Below, piece by piece: positions 43,621 to 54,617 of a DNA stretch of 64,000 bases. The stretch is taken from NCBI GenBank assembly GCA_022450045.1, contig JAKURD010000002.1, positions 1-64,000 of the forward strand. The letters run 5' to 3'. This DNA is from Gracilimonas sp. (GTDB taxonomy: Bacteria; Bacteroidota; Rhodothermia; Balneolales; Balneolaceae). Position numbers and translations under genes: made by a program. The notes below the pieces were generated by a model. The model was not told the DNA's origin and made no database searches. It worked only from the letters and a program-made list of their open reading frames with translations. The first letter of the stretch is position 1, and every line of letters begins with the position of its first letter.

Positions 43621-43971
43621 ATGTTTGAAGAAGAGAAATATAAAAACTCTGCTCTTAGTAATGACCTAAAAAAAGCAAATAAATCTGGTCATCAGGATTT
43701 AAGAATATCTGCATTTATGGATCAGGTGCATTCTATTGACGGGTTGCACTTCATCGCTGCATCTATGCAGATCTTTTTAGGTACTTCTGTGGTTGCGCTT
43801 TCATTGCTTAATAGCATCAATCCACTTTGGCTTGCTACTATTATGACAGTGTTTGGAAGCATCAACACCATGATCGGATTATATTTTATGTACCGGACAG
43901 TAACTAATTCCGGAGCTTTCGATTCCTTGTTGCACAAAGCCATTAAGAGAGTAATTAGTTCTCAAAATTGA
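43621..43971 (+). CDS. Small two-TM membrane protein, unknown
   Basis: A 116-residue protein with a charged N-terminus (about 38 residues) and two hydrophobic helices (LHFIAASMQIFLGTSVVALSLL and LWLATIMTVFGSINTMIGLY), ending in a short basic tail. No motif I recognise. It is divergent from rlmB and 45 bp upstream of the GDPD gene, possibly in one transcript. The clear ATG and bilateral spacing make it a likely real gene. Confidence 0.65.
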   Translation: MFEEEKYKNSALSNDLKKANKSGHQDLRISAFMDQVHSIDGLHFIAASMQIFLGTSVVALSLLNSINPLWLATIMTVFGSINTMIGLYFMYRTVTNSGAFDSLLHKAIKRVISSQN

Positions 43972-44016
43972 TTCTGAGTTAACGGTTAGATCATATATAC
44001 TGTCTATATTCACACC

Positions 44017-44919
44017 ATGAATCTGAGAGAATCATTTAACATTGGAAAATTGAATATTCATGTATTTTTGTTTGCATTTATATGGATCTGTTGCAATTCC
44101 TTATACGCTCAGGAACGAATGATCGATCTTCCTATTTCTCTCTATTCTGATGACGGTGATGGTTTTGTGATCATAGCTCACCGTGGGGCAAGTGCTTATC
44201 ACCCCGAAAATACAATGATTGCTTTTCGGGCCGCTTATGAGATGGGCGCTGAAATGATCGAATTGGATCTTACACTCAGTAAAGACGGTATTCCGGTTGT
44301 GATTCATGATGAAACTTTAGACCGGACCACAACAGGAAAAGGATCAGTTTCTGACCACACGTTTGAAGAACTTAAAGCTTTGGATGCCGGCTCATGGTTC
44401 AGCGAAGAACACTCGGGAGAACCTATTCCAACCCTTCAGGAAGTACTGGAGTTTGCCAAAGGAAAGATCTCCGTTAATATCGAGATCAAGAAAGAAGCAG
44501 TGACAGATGAAGCATGGGGAGGTATAGAACAAAAAGCCTGGGAATTGGTTAAAAGGTACGAAATGGAGGATCATGTGCTGTTCTCAAGCTTTGATTATCG
44601 TGCAGTGGCTCATTTAAAGGAAATAAATGTGGACATTGCAGCTGCTTTGTTGTACGAAGAGCAGCAATCAGTGAACAGGTCCCCCTCAGAATTAGTGGAA
44701 GGGTATAACGCAGATGCTTTTAACTGTAGTTACAGGCAGTTTTCTAAAAGATGGGCTAAGGATGCATTGAAGGTAGGTTTTCCGGTTTTTGTATATACCG
44801 TAAATAGCAAACGGCTTATGCGGAAAATGATAAAACGGGGCGCAAGAGGTATTTTTTCTGATAAGCCTGATGTTTTAAAAAAGGTTGTGGAAAACTTGTG
44901 GAAAAGTAGCGAAAGTTAA
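44017..44919 (+). CDS. Exported glycerophosphodiester phosphodiesterase
   Basis: A 300-residue GDPD that hydrolyses glycerophosphodiesters to glycerol-3-phosphate and an alcohol. A signal peptide (IHVFLFAFIWICCNSLYAQ) precedes the TIM barrel. Catalytic and metal sites are IIAHRGASAYHPENT, MIELDLTLSKDG, VVIHDETLDRTTTGKG, NIEIK and the late FVYTVNS and GIFSDKPD. The periplasmic location suggests phospholipid scavenging. Confidence 0.93.
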   Translation: MNLRESFNIGKLNIHVFLFAFIWICCNSLYAQERMIDLPISLYSDDGDGFVIIAHRGASAYHPENTMIAFRAAYEMGAEMIELDLTLSKDGIPVVIHDETLDRTTTGKGSVSDHTFEELKALDAGSWFSEEHSGEPIPTLQEVLEFAKGKISVNIEIKKEAVTDEAWGGIEQKAWELVKRYEMEDHVLFSSFDYRAVAHLKEINVDIAAALLYEEQQSVNRSPSELVEGYNADAFNCSYRQFSKRWAKDALKVGFPVFVYTVNSKRLMRKMIKRGARGIFSDKPDVLKKVVENLWKSSES

Positions 44920-47087
<2,168 letters not shown>

Positions 47088-47210
47088 TTACTTTAATACC
47101 TTCTCGGATTCAACACTCGTTATTATAAAGTTTGAAACTTATCCCCCTTAAAAGTTATCAAAACGCAGTCGTTTCCTTATATTCAAAAAAATTCTAATTA
47201 ATAACGGAAC

Positions 47211-48863
47211 ATGAAAAAGCTATTTACTATTATTTTTGTATTCGCAGTCATCATTTCTGCGTGTACTGATACCAATAACAGCAAGACATTCATAAACGCC
47301 AACGGATATACTTTTTCTGGAGATGAGTTGATCTCTTTTGAAACGATAATCGTTGAAAATGGAAAGATTGTTGATGTTGGGGGAAGTGAGCTTTCGGAAA
47401 ACCCTTCAGGAGAAATAATAGACCTTGAAGGTAAAACTGTATTGCCGGGACTTGTTGATGCCCACGGACATGTAATGGGGTTGGGATATCAGGAGTTGAA
47501 TGTGAACTTGTCCGGTATTGAAACTCTGGAGGCTACGCTCGATACTATAAAAGCGTATGCTGAAGCTAACCCCGAATTAGAATGGATTCAGGGACGAGGT
47601 TGGAATCAGACCCTTTGGGAAGAAAATGAATTTCCTACAGCAGCTGACTTAGATGAAATAGTGAATGACCGTCCGGTCTGGCTTACCCGGGTTGATGGTC
47701 ACGCAGCCTGGGCTAACACCAAAGCCATGGAGCTCGCAGGCATCAGTCGGGAGACCCCTGATCCTCAGGGAGGAAAAGTGATACGAGACCGTGCTGGGAA
47801 TGCTACCGGGGTTTTTGTAGATGCAGCTGAGAATTATATCAATGAAATAGTACCCGAGCCTACGGAAGTTGAAAAGGAACTGGCCCTTGAAAAGGCGCTG
47901 GAGCAAATGGCACGCATGGGACTTACTTCCGTTCATGATGCAGGTATGGGGGTAGACACCTGGAATTTGTACAAAGATTTTGCCGATGCCGGTAAAATGA
48001 CCACACGTATATATGCAATGATAGGTGGAACGGGCCCGGCATTTGACGAGCTTTCAGAAAACGGCCCGATCAACTCTTATGCAAATGATCGACTGGCCTT
48101 ACGCAGCGTCAAGATTTCTGCTGACGGTGCTTTGGGTAGTCGTGGTGCAGCAATGAAAGAGCCGTATTCCGATGATCCGGGAAATCGTGGATTGCTATTC
48201 TATGATCAGGAAAAACTTAATGAGATGGTGATGAAGTCGGTGGGTGCGGGTTACCAAACCAATATTCACGCTATCGGTGACCGGGCAAATGATGTGGTGC
48301 TCAACGCTTTTGAGAAGGCCAAAGAAGAATATGGAGATCAGGGCTTGCGCCACCGAGTTGAACATGCTCAAATCGTATCGCTTGAAGATATTCCAAGGTT
48401 CAAAGAATTAGACCTTATAGCTTCTATGCAGGCTACACATGCCACAAGTGATATGAATATGGCTGAAGACCGTGTTGGTCCGGATAGAATTGAAGGCAGC
48501 TATGCCTGGCAGAAATTTTTGGATCAGGGTACGATCATTGCAAATGGGTCAGACTTTCCGGTAGAACATTCAAACCCATTCTATGGATTGTATTCATCTG
48601 TAACACGACAAGACCATGAAGGAAATCCTCCTGAAGGTTGGTATCCTGAAGAAGCTTTGAGTCGGGAAGAAGCTCTCCGGTCTTTTACCATTGATGCTGC
48701 CTATGCTGCGCATCAGGAAGCTATTCTCGGGACCTTAGAAGCCGGGAAATGGGCAGATTTTGTTGTCATAGACAGAGACTTTTTTGAAGTGCCTGCAATT
48801 GAGATATGGCAAACCAAAGTTCTCGAAACCTGGGTAGCCGGAGAGAAGGTTTATAGCGAATAA
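47211..48863 (+). CDS. YtcJ-like metal-dependent amidohydrolase, lipoprotein
   Basis: A 550-residue Amidohydro_3 protein. A lipobox-type signal (FVFAVIISAC) comes first. The urease-type composite domain begins ISFETIIVENGKIVDVGG. The metal motif is GLVDAHGHVMG, with VTRVDGHAAWANT, ADGALGSRGAA, NIHAIGDRANDVV, HRVEHAQIV and ANGSDFPVEHSNPF following. YtcJ-type enzymes hydrolyse various amides, and the substrate here is unknown. Monocistronic with a terminator. Confidence 0.9.
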   Translation: MKKLFTIIFVFAVIISACTDTNNSKTFINANGYTFSGDELISFETIIVENGKIVDVGGSELSENPSGEIIDLEGKTVLPGLVDAHGHVMGLGYQELNVNLSGIETLEATLDTIKAYAEANPELEWIQGRGWNQTLWEENEFPTAADLDEIVNDRPVWLTRVDGHAAWANTKAMELAGISRETPDPQGGKVIRDRAGNATGVFVDAAENYINEIVPEPTEVEKELALEKALEQMARMGLTSVHDAGMGVDTWNLYKDFADAGKMTTRIYAMIGGTGPAFDELSENGPINSYANDRLALRSVKISADGALGSRGAAMKEPYSDDPGNRGLLFYDQEKLNEMVMKSVGAGYQTNIHAIGDRANDVVLNAFEKAKEEYGDQGLRHRVEHAQIVSLEDIPRFKELDLIASMQATHATSDMNMAEDRVGPDRIEGSYAWQKFLDQGTIIANGSDFPVEHSNPFYGLYSSVTRQDHEGNPPEGWYPEEALSREEALRSFTIDAAYAAHQEAILGTLEAGKWADFVVIDRDFFEVPAIEIWQTKVLETWVAGEKVYSE

Positions 48864-48882
48864 TTAAATTTAATTTCCCTTC

Positions 48883-48917
48883 AAAGCCTCGTTCAGAAAT
48901 GAATGAGGCTTTTTTAT
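48883..48917 (+). terminator. Rho-independent terminator after the amidohydrolase
   Basis: AAAGCCTC (48883-48890) pairs with GAGGCTTT (48905-48912) around a 14-nt loop, followed by TTTTATTTT. Confidence 0.85.
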
Positions 48918-48979
48918 TTTCATTGGTTTTCTGAATGCTTATATTATATGTATGATATATGTAAATAAGTAGGAGGAAA

Positions 48980-50041
48980 ATGGCAAAATCACCAAATCCA
49001 TTAAGAGGGAGAGGGGCATCTGATAATCCTGTAAATCGCTTTGAAGGGAATTATATAGACTATGATTTGGATGAAGAAACAGGAGAGAGGCCTTCACCAA
49101 AAACCCAGCTTATAAGGGACGCTGCCAAGTCTGTGATCGCATACAACAAAAGTGAAGATATTGGTTTTAATGCCAGAATCAATCCCTATCGCGGATGCGA
49201 GCACGGGTGCATTTATTGTTATGCGAGGCCTTACCATGAATATCTGGGGTACTCTTCAGGACTCGATTTCGAATCAAAGATCGTAGTGAAATATGATGCC
49301 CCGGAGTTGCTAAAAAAAGAACTGAGTAGCAAAAAATGGAAGCCGCAAGTTATAGCAATGAGTGGGGTCACTGATATCTACCAGCCTATTGAACGGAAAC
49401 TGAAGCTTACCCGTGGTTGCCTGAAAGTGTTGGCAGAATTCAGGAACCCTGTTGGGCTTATCACAAAGAATCACCTCATCACTCGCGACATTGATCTGCT
49501 TTGTGAGCTAAATGATCATCACTGTGTAAGTGTAACAATCTCTGTAACTACATTAGATAAAGATGTGACAGCGGTCATGGAACCGAGAACATCACGGCCA
49601 AACCGAAGAATTGATGCCATCCGTAAATTAGCCGATGCGGGAATACCGGTAGGGGTCAACGTTGCTCCGATCATTCCGGGACTTACAGACCATGAATGCG
49701 TTAATATTTTAGAAGAAGCTGCAGGAGCGGGGGCGTTGTATGCCGGATATACCATTATTCGGCTACCCTATAAAGTAAAAGATCTGTTCGTAGATTGGCT
49801 GGAGCAGCATTATCCCGATCGGAGAAAGAAGGTACTTAGAAAGATCCTGGATATCAGAGACGGAAAATTGAACAATTCGGAGTGGGGAAGAAGGATGAAG
49901 GGGGAAGGTAATTTTGCAAAACAGATCTCAGATCTATTTACAGTTCATACCAAAAGGCTTGGTTTAAATGAGAGATCCCGTAATCTTACAACCGAACATT
50001 TTGTTCGGAGGAGCGGATCTCAACTTAATTTTTTTGAGTAA
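48980..50041 (+). CDS. Radical SAM protein, PA0069/SplB-like
   Basis: A 353-residue protein. The radical SAM cluster motif CEHGCIYC lies in NPYRGCEHGCIYCYARP, followed by HEYLG, ESKIVVKYDAPELL and VIAMSGVTDIYQPIE. It belongs to the PA0069 family, distantly related to spore photoproduct lyase; the reaction is not established. A strong AGGAGG Shine-Dalgarno 8 bases upstream decides the ATG at 48980. The gene is flanked by terminators, so it is monocistronic. Confidence 0.9.
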   Translation: MAKSPNPLRGRGASDNPVNRFEGNYIDYDLDEETGERPSPKTQLIRDAAKSVIAYNKSEDIGFNARINPYRGCEHGCIYCYARPYHEYLGYSSGLDFESKIVVKYDAPELLKKELSSKKWKPQVIAMSGVTDIYQPIERKLKLTRGCLKVLAEFRNPVGLITKNHLITRDIDLLCELNDHHCVSVTISVTTLDKDVTAVMEPRTSRPNRRIDAIRKLADAGIPVGVNVAPIIPGLTDHECVNILEEAAGAGALYAGYTIIRLPYKVKDLFVDWLEQHYPDRRKKVLRKILDIRDGKLNNSEWGRRMKGEGNFAKQISDLFTVHTKRLGLNERSRNLTTEHFVRRSGSQLNFFE

Positions 50042-50106
50042 ATAAAGTTTTTACAACTGAAGAGAAACTATTTATAAATCCATTCGTCTTATATATAGTA
50101 GCTTTT

Positions 50107-50187
50107 ACCCGATATCTATAGAACGAGAATCAACAGAAGTAGCTTTCTATACATAACCTCTTCAAAATTAGATATCGGGTTTTTTTA
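50107..50187 (+). terminator. Long nested-hairpin terminator after the radical SAM gene
   Basis: ACCCGATATCTA (50107-50118) pairs with the TAGATATCGGGT ending at 50180 and is followed by seven to eight T residues. The large loop itself folds through TATAGAA and TTTCTATA. It is an efficient-looking terminator; the long structured loop could also be the 3' end of a small RNA. Confidence 0.7.
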
Positions 50188-50310
50188 TGCCTCTCTGATT
50201 CTGAATTCATCCAATCTTCAAAATAGAACTGTATTTCTAATTTGACATTTGAGAAGGTGAAAATTAAAATACAGGTGCCAATCTAAAAATTCTCAACAGG
50301 AGGATACATT

Positions 50311-50691
50311 ATGAATGAAGAAATATTTCTTGAAGCCGCAGAAACCGGCGATATGGAAACCATCTTAGGGATGCTCAATGATGGGATAGACGTAAATACA
50401 AAAGACCTGCATGACCGTACCGCACTGTTAAAGGCAGCAAAGCACGGCCATAAGGAATTAGTGGAGCTTTTGGTAGAACATGGTGCTGAAGTAGATCACC
50501 GAGATAATAGGGGAACTTCGGCATTGTATTGGGCATCCACGAACGGGTATTATGATATTGTTCATTTTTTGATAGAGCAGAGCAGTGATGTGGATGTACA
50601 CGATAACAGGGGGTGGTCGGCTAAAGATCAGGCTATCACTCATCGCCATGATAATGTGGTTGAGTTGTTAAATGCAGCAGGGGCGCACTAA
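50311..50691 (+). CDS. Ankyrin-repeat protein
   Basis: A 126-residue protein made of about four ankyrin repeats (DRTALLKAAKHGHKELVELL, HRDNRGTSALYWASTNGYYD, HDNRGWSAKDQAITHRHD), with no signal peptide or other domain. Ankyrin repeats bind proteins, and the partner is unknown. A good AGGAGG ribosome site precedes the ATG. The stop codon is 3 bp from the left end of the third TIR-bearing element. Confidence 0.9.
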   Translation: MNEEIFLEAAETGDMETILGMLNDGIDVNTKDLHDRTALLKAAKHGHKELVELLVEHGAEVDHRDNRGTSALYWASTNGYYDIVHFLIEQSSDVDVHDNRGWSAKDQAITHRHDNVVELLNAAGAH

Positions 50692-50694
50692 TAG

Positions 50695-51140
50695 TTAATG
50701 TCAGTTCGAATATAATTATCCTCACTAAAGCCTTTTTTGAGGTACGGTCTGATGGCTCCAGGTCCATCTGACTGTTGTTTGATTTGGACACCTAAACTTG
50801 TTCTTATCCTAATCCAACGCCCGTGCCCGTGCCATCGATCAGATGGGTAATCCATCAGATCGAATCCGGGAATGTTTAATCTGCTCCACGGTCTGATGGC
50901 TCAAAGTCCATCTGACCGTTTGCTTGATTAGGGCAACCCACACTTTTCCTTAGCCTAATCCAACACCTGTACCCGGGTCATCGATCAGATGGAGTTGTTC
51001 CCTCCATCTTAGTCTGGCCATTTCAATTCAGCTTATCAAGCTTATTCAGCCCCATTCATCAGCCGGGGTTTCCGTCAGATGGATCTCATAGCTATTTTAA
51101 AATTCTTTTTGGAGCATTCTTTATTGCGAACTCACGTTAA
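50695..51140. mobile_element. TIR-bearing non-coding element copy 3 with internal tandem repeats
   Basis: The left end TTAATGTCAGTTCG and the reverse complement of the right end, TTAACGTGAGTTCG, match at 12 of 14 positions and share the terminal core of the elements at 11572 and 38856. Within its 446 bp there is no convincing gene. The interior differs from the other two copies and consists of a 144-bp-period repeat and nine CCATCWGA-type words. The left end is 3 bp after the ankyrin stop. It fills most of a 534-bp gap. Confidence 0.5.
50744..50992. repeat. Two-unit tandem repeat, period 144 bp
   Basis: Unit 1 (50744-50846) and unit 2 (50888-50992) both run from ACGGTCTGATGGCTC through GTCCATCTGAC and CCTAATCCAAC to CATCGATCAGATGG, with roughly three-quarters identity by eye. 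Each unit contains a hairpin TCTGATGG..CCATCTGA. Further copies of the 8-mer occur at 50839, 50852, 50985, 51004 (partial) and 51075. Confidence 0.75.
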
Positions 51141-51164
51141 ATAGTAACTAAAAATATTATCCAT

Positions 51165-51202
51165 AAAAAAAGCAGTGATAGGATATCTATCACTGCTTTT
51201 TC
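51165..51202 (-). terminator. Terminator for the BNR-repeat gene
   Basis: AAAAAGCAGTGATAG and CTATCACTGCTTTTT form a perfect 15-bp stem with a 5-nt loop, 24 bp beyond the minus-strand stop. The A-run on the plus strand supplies the U-run for the minus transcript; the T-run on the other side makes it bidirectional. Confidence 0.88.
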
Positions 51203-51225
51203 TGTTTTAAAGAGTAGAGAAGAAC

Positions 51226-54200
51226 TTAGTTCTCTATAGGGATGGATCGTTGTTCGATCTCCTGTATAAGATCAGGAAGTTCTCCATTAAATATTGGTTC
51301 AAGACGCTCGAATTGTGCATCTATTCTGTTCTCAAGATCAACATAAACCTCATATTGCTGTTGCGTTGGGCGGCCGTCTCCGGTAGCAACGGTACTGGCA
51401 AGAGAAGCTAATTTGTTGTTCAGCTTGATAGGGAAATTTAATACATCCTGGTAAGACTCAGCTTTGGTCTGCATTAACTCACCTTCCACTTCTTCAAGAA
51501 CTTTTAGCATTGCATCTGCTCGTTCCTGTATCTCCGTGTTGCCGGAGTAATCAGATTTCACATCATTGATCTGTGTTCGTACTTCTCTGATGCGATTGAT
51601 CGCTTTGTGAGTAGTATCAAGTTTGGCAATGATGGTTTGGTGAAGGTCGAACTGAGCCTGAAAATCTTCTTGCGTCGTTTCAATACGAGGGTCTTTGATT
51701 AACTCAAAATTTTGAGTTCCAACTACTTCGTCATCTACAAGAAGTTGAACCTGATAGGTTCCGGGTATAGCTCTGGGGCCGTTTGTATTTCCAGACCATA
51801 AGATTTGACGACCATCCAGATTAGCAGCACCTGCATAACGCATATTCCATTCAAAAGTATTGTTTCCTTGTTTGGTTGAAACAACATCTGAAGGAACGTT
51901 ATGAGGTTCTTCATAGAATTCATCGGATTCTTTTACCGGTTTTCCTTCTAAAGTTTCTTCACTGGAAAAGGTTCTGATAACGGTTCCGTCAGATTCCAGA
52001 AACTGAAGTTTTACTTCGGAATCAGGCACATTGTTTAAGTTATAATAAACCACAACGCCATCTTTTGGGTTTTCCCCAATTGTTTCTCCGGGTGAAGGTT
52101 CACTGTGTCTCCCAAATAAATAGGTTGTTTCGGGCTTAAATAGATAATGATCTGAATTTTGTACCTCGTCACTTAACTGATGAAGTACAGAAAGATCGTC
52201 CAGAATCCAGAAAGAACGCCCCTGGGTTGCTATGATGAGGTCTTTATCTCTCTTATGGACGGTAAGGTCTGTAATAGGTACAGCCGGTAAATTCAATTGA
52301 AGAGGCTGCCATTTATTACCGTCATTGAATGACACATAGATTCCGGTTTCGGTACCGGCGTATAGCAATCCTTTTTTATTAGGATCTTCACGGATCACTC
52401 TTGTAAAATCTCCTTCCGGAATTCCATTTGTGATCTCGGTCCAGCTGCGACCATAATTTGTAGTCTTGTACAGCATAGGAGAGAAGTCGTCAAATTTATA
52501 TCTGTTAGCAGCGAGGTAAGCCGTTCCCGGATCATGCGGAGAAGGGTCAATGATACTTGCCATTGCCTCAGGCATTCCATCCGGTGTTACTTCCGTCCAT
52601 GTTTCGCCATTATCCCGGCTTACATGGATGAGACCATCATCAGCTCCGGTCCATAGTAATCCGGGCTGTACTGTTGATTCTGCAAAGGTGAAGATGGTAT
52701 TGTAATACTCAACACTTGTATCATCTTTGGTGAGCGGCCCGCCTGATTCGCCCTGTTTTGACTTATCATTTCGGGTCAGGTCATCACTGATGGTTTCCCA
52801 GCTCATACCTTCATCATCCGATCTGTGAACGTACTGAGAAGTAGAGTACAGTATATCAGAATTATGCGGCGAAATGTAGATCGGGAAAGTCCACTGGAAT
52901 CTATATTTCAGATCCTCAGCACCGGCTCCCATTGGATTATCCGGCCAAACATCGATACGATCACTTTGGTTGGTGAAGTCATTAAATTTGTTGAAATAAC
53001 CACCATAGCTACCTCCATAAGTAACATTTGGGTTGTCCGGATCAGGTGCAATGTATCCACTTTCACCACCGGCAACAGGAGCCCAGTCTCGTTCGGTAAT
53101 CCCACCACCTGCCGTTCTGCTTAAAATACCTACAGTACTGTTATCCTGCTGTGCACCATATATTCTGTATGGGAATTGATTATCAGTGATTACCTGATAA
53201 AACTGAGCAGTAGCGGATGTGTAATAAGATGACCAACTTTTACCACCGTTGTAACTCACCTGTCCACCGCCATCATCGGCAACAACCATGCGGTTACCAT
53301 CATTTGGAGAGATCCATAGATCATGATGATCACCATGAGGAGTTCCAATTCGCTCGAAAGTACTTCCACCATCTGTAGATTTATGGAATCCCACATTCAA
53401 TACATAAACTTCATCTTCGTGGTTGGTCCCTGCTACAACATGGGTGTAATACCATGCACGCTGACGGAGGTTACGGTCCGCCGTGGTACGATTCCAGGTT
53501 TCGCCCCCATCATCAGAACGGAAAAGCCCTCCGTTATCATTTTCGATGATCGTCCAGATTCGCTCTGAATTCAATGGTGAAATGGCAACACCGATCTTTC
53601 CAGACATTCCTTTAGGGAGTCCGGGGCGCTGGGATATATTTTCCCAGTTTTGGCCACCATCTGTACTTTTATAAAGGCCACTGCCTTCGCCACCGCTTGA
53701 CATTTCCCATGCATTACGATAGGCCTCCCATAAAGAGGCATATAAAATACGAGGATTGTTCGGGTCAATCTCAATATCAACGGCACCTGTCTTTTCATCG
53801 TGATAAAGTACACGTTCCCAATTTTCACCACCATCAGTAGTTTTAAAAACACCGCGTTCCGAATTGCCTTCATTTCCAAAAGCATGACCTAATACGGCTA
53901 CCCAAAGAACGTCTTCGTTATCCGGGTGTACAACGATTTCTCCAATAAAGTGAGAATCTCCCAGTCCTATATGCTGCCAGGTTTTTCCTCCATCCACAGA
54001 ACGGTACATTCCATCTCCGGCCGACATATTTCCTCGAATACATGTTTCGCCCATTCCGGCATAAATTACATTGGGGTTTGAGGGTGCAACCGATATTGCT
54101 CCTACAGATCCTGTTTTAATAAATCCGTCCGAGATATTGTACCAATTGATACCGCCATCGGTGGTTTTATAAACACCACCACCTGCAAATCCGGTATAGT

Positions 54201-54438
54201 AGGTGTGGGGCTGATCGGCATGACCGGAAACAGCTACAGAACGTCCGCCACGAAAGGGGCCAATGTTCCTATATTCTAATTCCTGAAATAATGTTTGTTC
54301 ATAGTCAGGGTTACTAATATCCTCGCCGTGCCCGAAGGTCTGCGCATTGGCGGGAATAGAAAAGCCAATAACAAGCAGAACACCCAAGAACAAACCGAGC
54401 ATAGGGTAGTTCGTAAGTTTAAGGTATCGATGTATCAT
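51226..54438 (-). CDS. Secreted BNR/sortilin-like repeat protein (VPS10-type beta-propeller)
   Basis: A 1070-residue exported protein with signal peptide (LFLGVLLVIGFSIPANAQ). It contains at least nine BNR-type repeats (for example KTTDGGINW, RSVDGGKTW, KSTDGGQNW, RSDDGGETW, KTTNYGRSW) spread over residues about 80-700, forming one or two beta-propellers. A C-terminal part holds beta segments and a helical region (EIQERADAMLKVLEEVEGEL). Such proteins are often annotated as glycosyl hydrolases without proof. Its position after a SusC/SusD pair suggests a role in processing or binding the imported substrate. Confidence 0.85.
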   Translation of the reverse strand: MIHRYLKLTNYPMLGLFLGVLLVIGFSIPANAQTFGHGEDISNPDYEQTLFQELEYRNIGPFRGGRSVAVSGHADQPHTYYTGFAGGGVYKTTDGGINWYNISDGFIKTGSVGAISVAPSNPNVIYAGMGETCIRGNMSAGDGMYRSVDGGKTWQHIGLGDSHFIGEIVVHPDNEDVLWVAVLGHAFGNEGNSERGVFKTTDGGENWERVLYHDEKTGAVDIEIDPNNPRILYASLWEAYRNAWEMSSGGEGSGLYKSTDGGQNWENISQRPGLPKGMSGKIGVAISPLNSERIWTIIENDNGGLFRSDDGGETWNRTTADRNLRQRAWYYTHVVAGTNHEDEVYVLNVGFHKSTDGGSTFERIGTPHGDHHDLWISPNDGNRMVVADDGGGQVSYNGGKSWSSYYTSATAQFYQVITDNQFPYRIYGAQQDNSTVGILSRTAGGGITERDWAPVAGGESGYIAPDPDNPNVTYGGSYGGYFNKFNDFTNQSDRIDVWPDNPMGAGAEDLKYRFQWTFPIYISPHNSDILYSTSQYVHRSDDEGMSWETISDDLTRNDKSKQGESGGPLTKDDTSVEYYNTIFTFAESTVQPGLLWTGADDGLIHVSRDNGETWTEVTPDGMPEAMASIIDPSPHDPGTAYLAANRYKFDDFSPMLYKTTNYGRSWTEITNGIPEGDFTRVIREDPNKKGLLYAGTETGIYVSFNDGNKWQPLQLNLPAVPITDLTVHKRDKDLIIATQGRSFWILDDLSVLHQLSDEVQNSDHYLFKPETTYLFGRHSEPSPGETIGENPKDGVVVYYNLNNVPDSEVKLQFLESDGTVIRTFSSEETLEGKPVKESDEFYEEPHNVPSDVVSTKQGNNTFEWNMRYAGAANLDGRQILWSGNTNGPRAIPGTYQVQLLVDDEVVGTQNFELIKDPRIETTQEDFQAQFDLHQTIIAKLDTTHKAINRIREVRTQINDVKSDYSGNTEIQERADAMLKVLEEVEGELMQTKAESYQDVLNFPIKLNNKLASLASTVATGDGRPTQQQYEVYVDLENRIDAQFERLEPIFNGELPDLIQEIEQRSIPIEN

Positions 54439-54559
54439 AAAATAATAATTTTATTGTAGTTGAATTTTAGAAAAGCACCGTATTTGAATGTATCAAAAAT
54501 AAAGTGGACTCCGCGTAAAAAAATGTGAAGTAAAGGGTAATTAATTAAAGCATGGATAA

Positions 54560-54595
54560 AAAAAACACCCCGATTATTAATCGGGGTGTAATTAT
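54560..54595 (-). terminator. Terminator after the SusD-like gene
   Basis: ACACCCC (54565-54571) pairs with GGGGTGT (54583-54589) with extra pairing GATTA..TAATC in between. The flanking A-run on the plus strand gives a U-run for the minus-strand SusC/SusD transcript. It separates that operon from the BNR gene. Confidence 0.85.
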
Positions 54596-54617
54596 CTTTT
54601 TTAAAAGTCAACACCTG

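Noticed and set aside
50744..50992. CRISPR array
   Set aside because: Only two long diverged units at 144-bp period, no short identical repeats with unique spacers and no cas genes.
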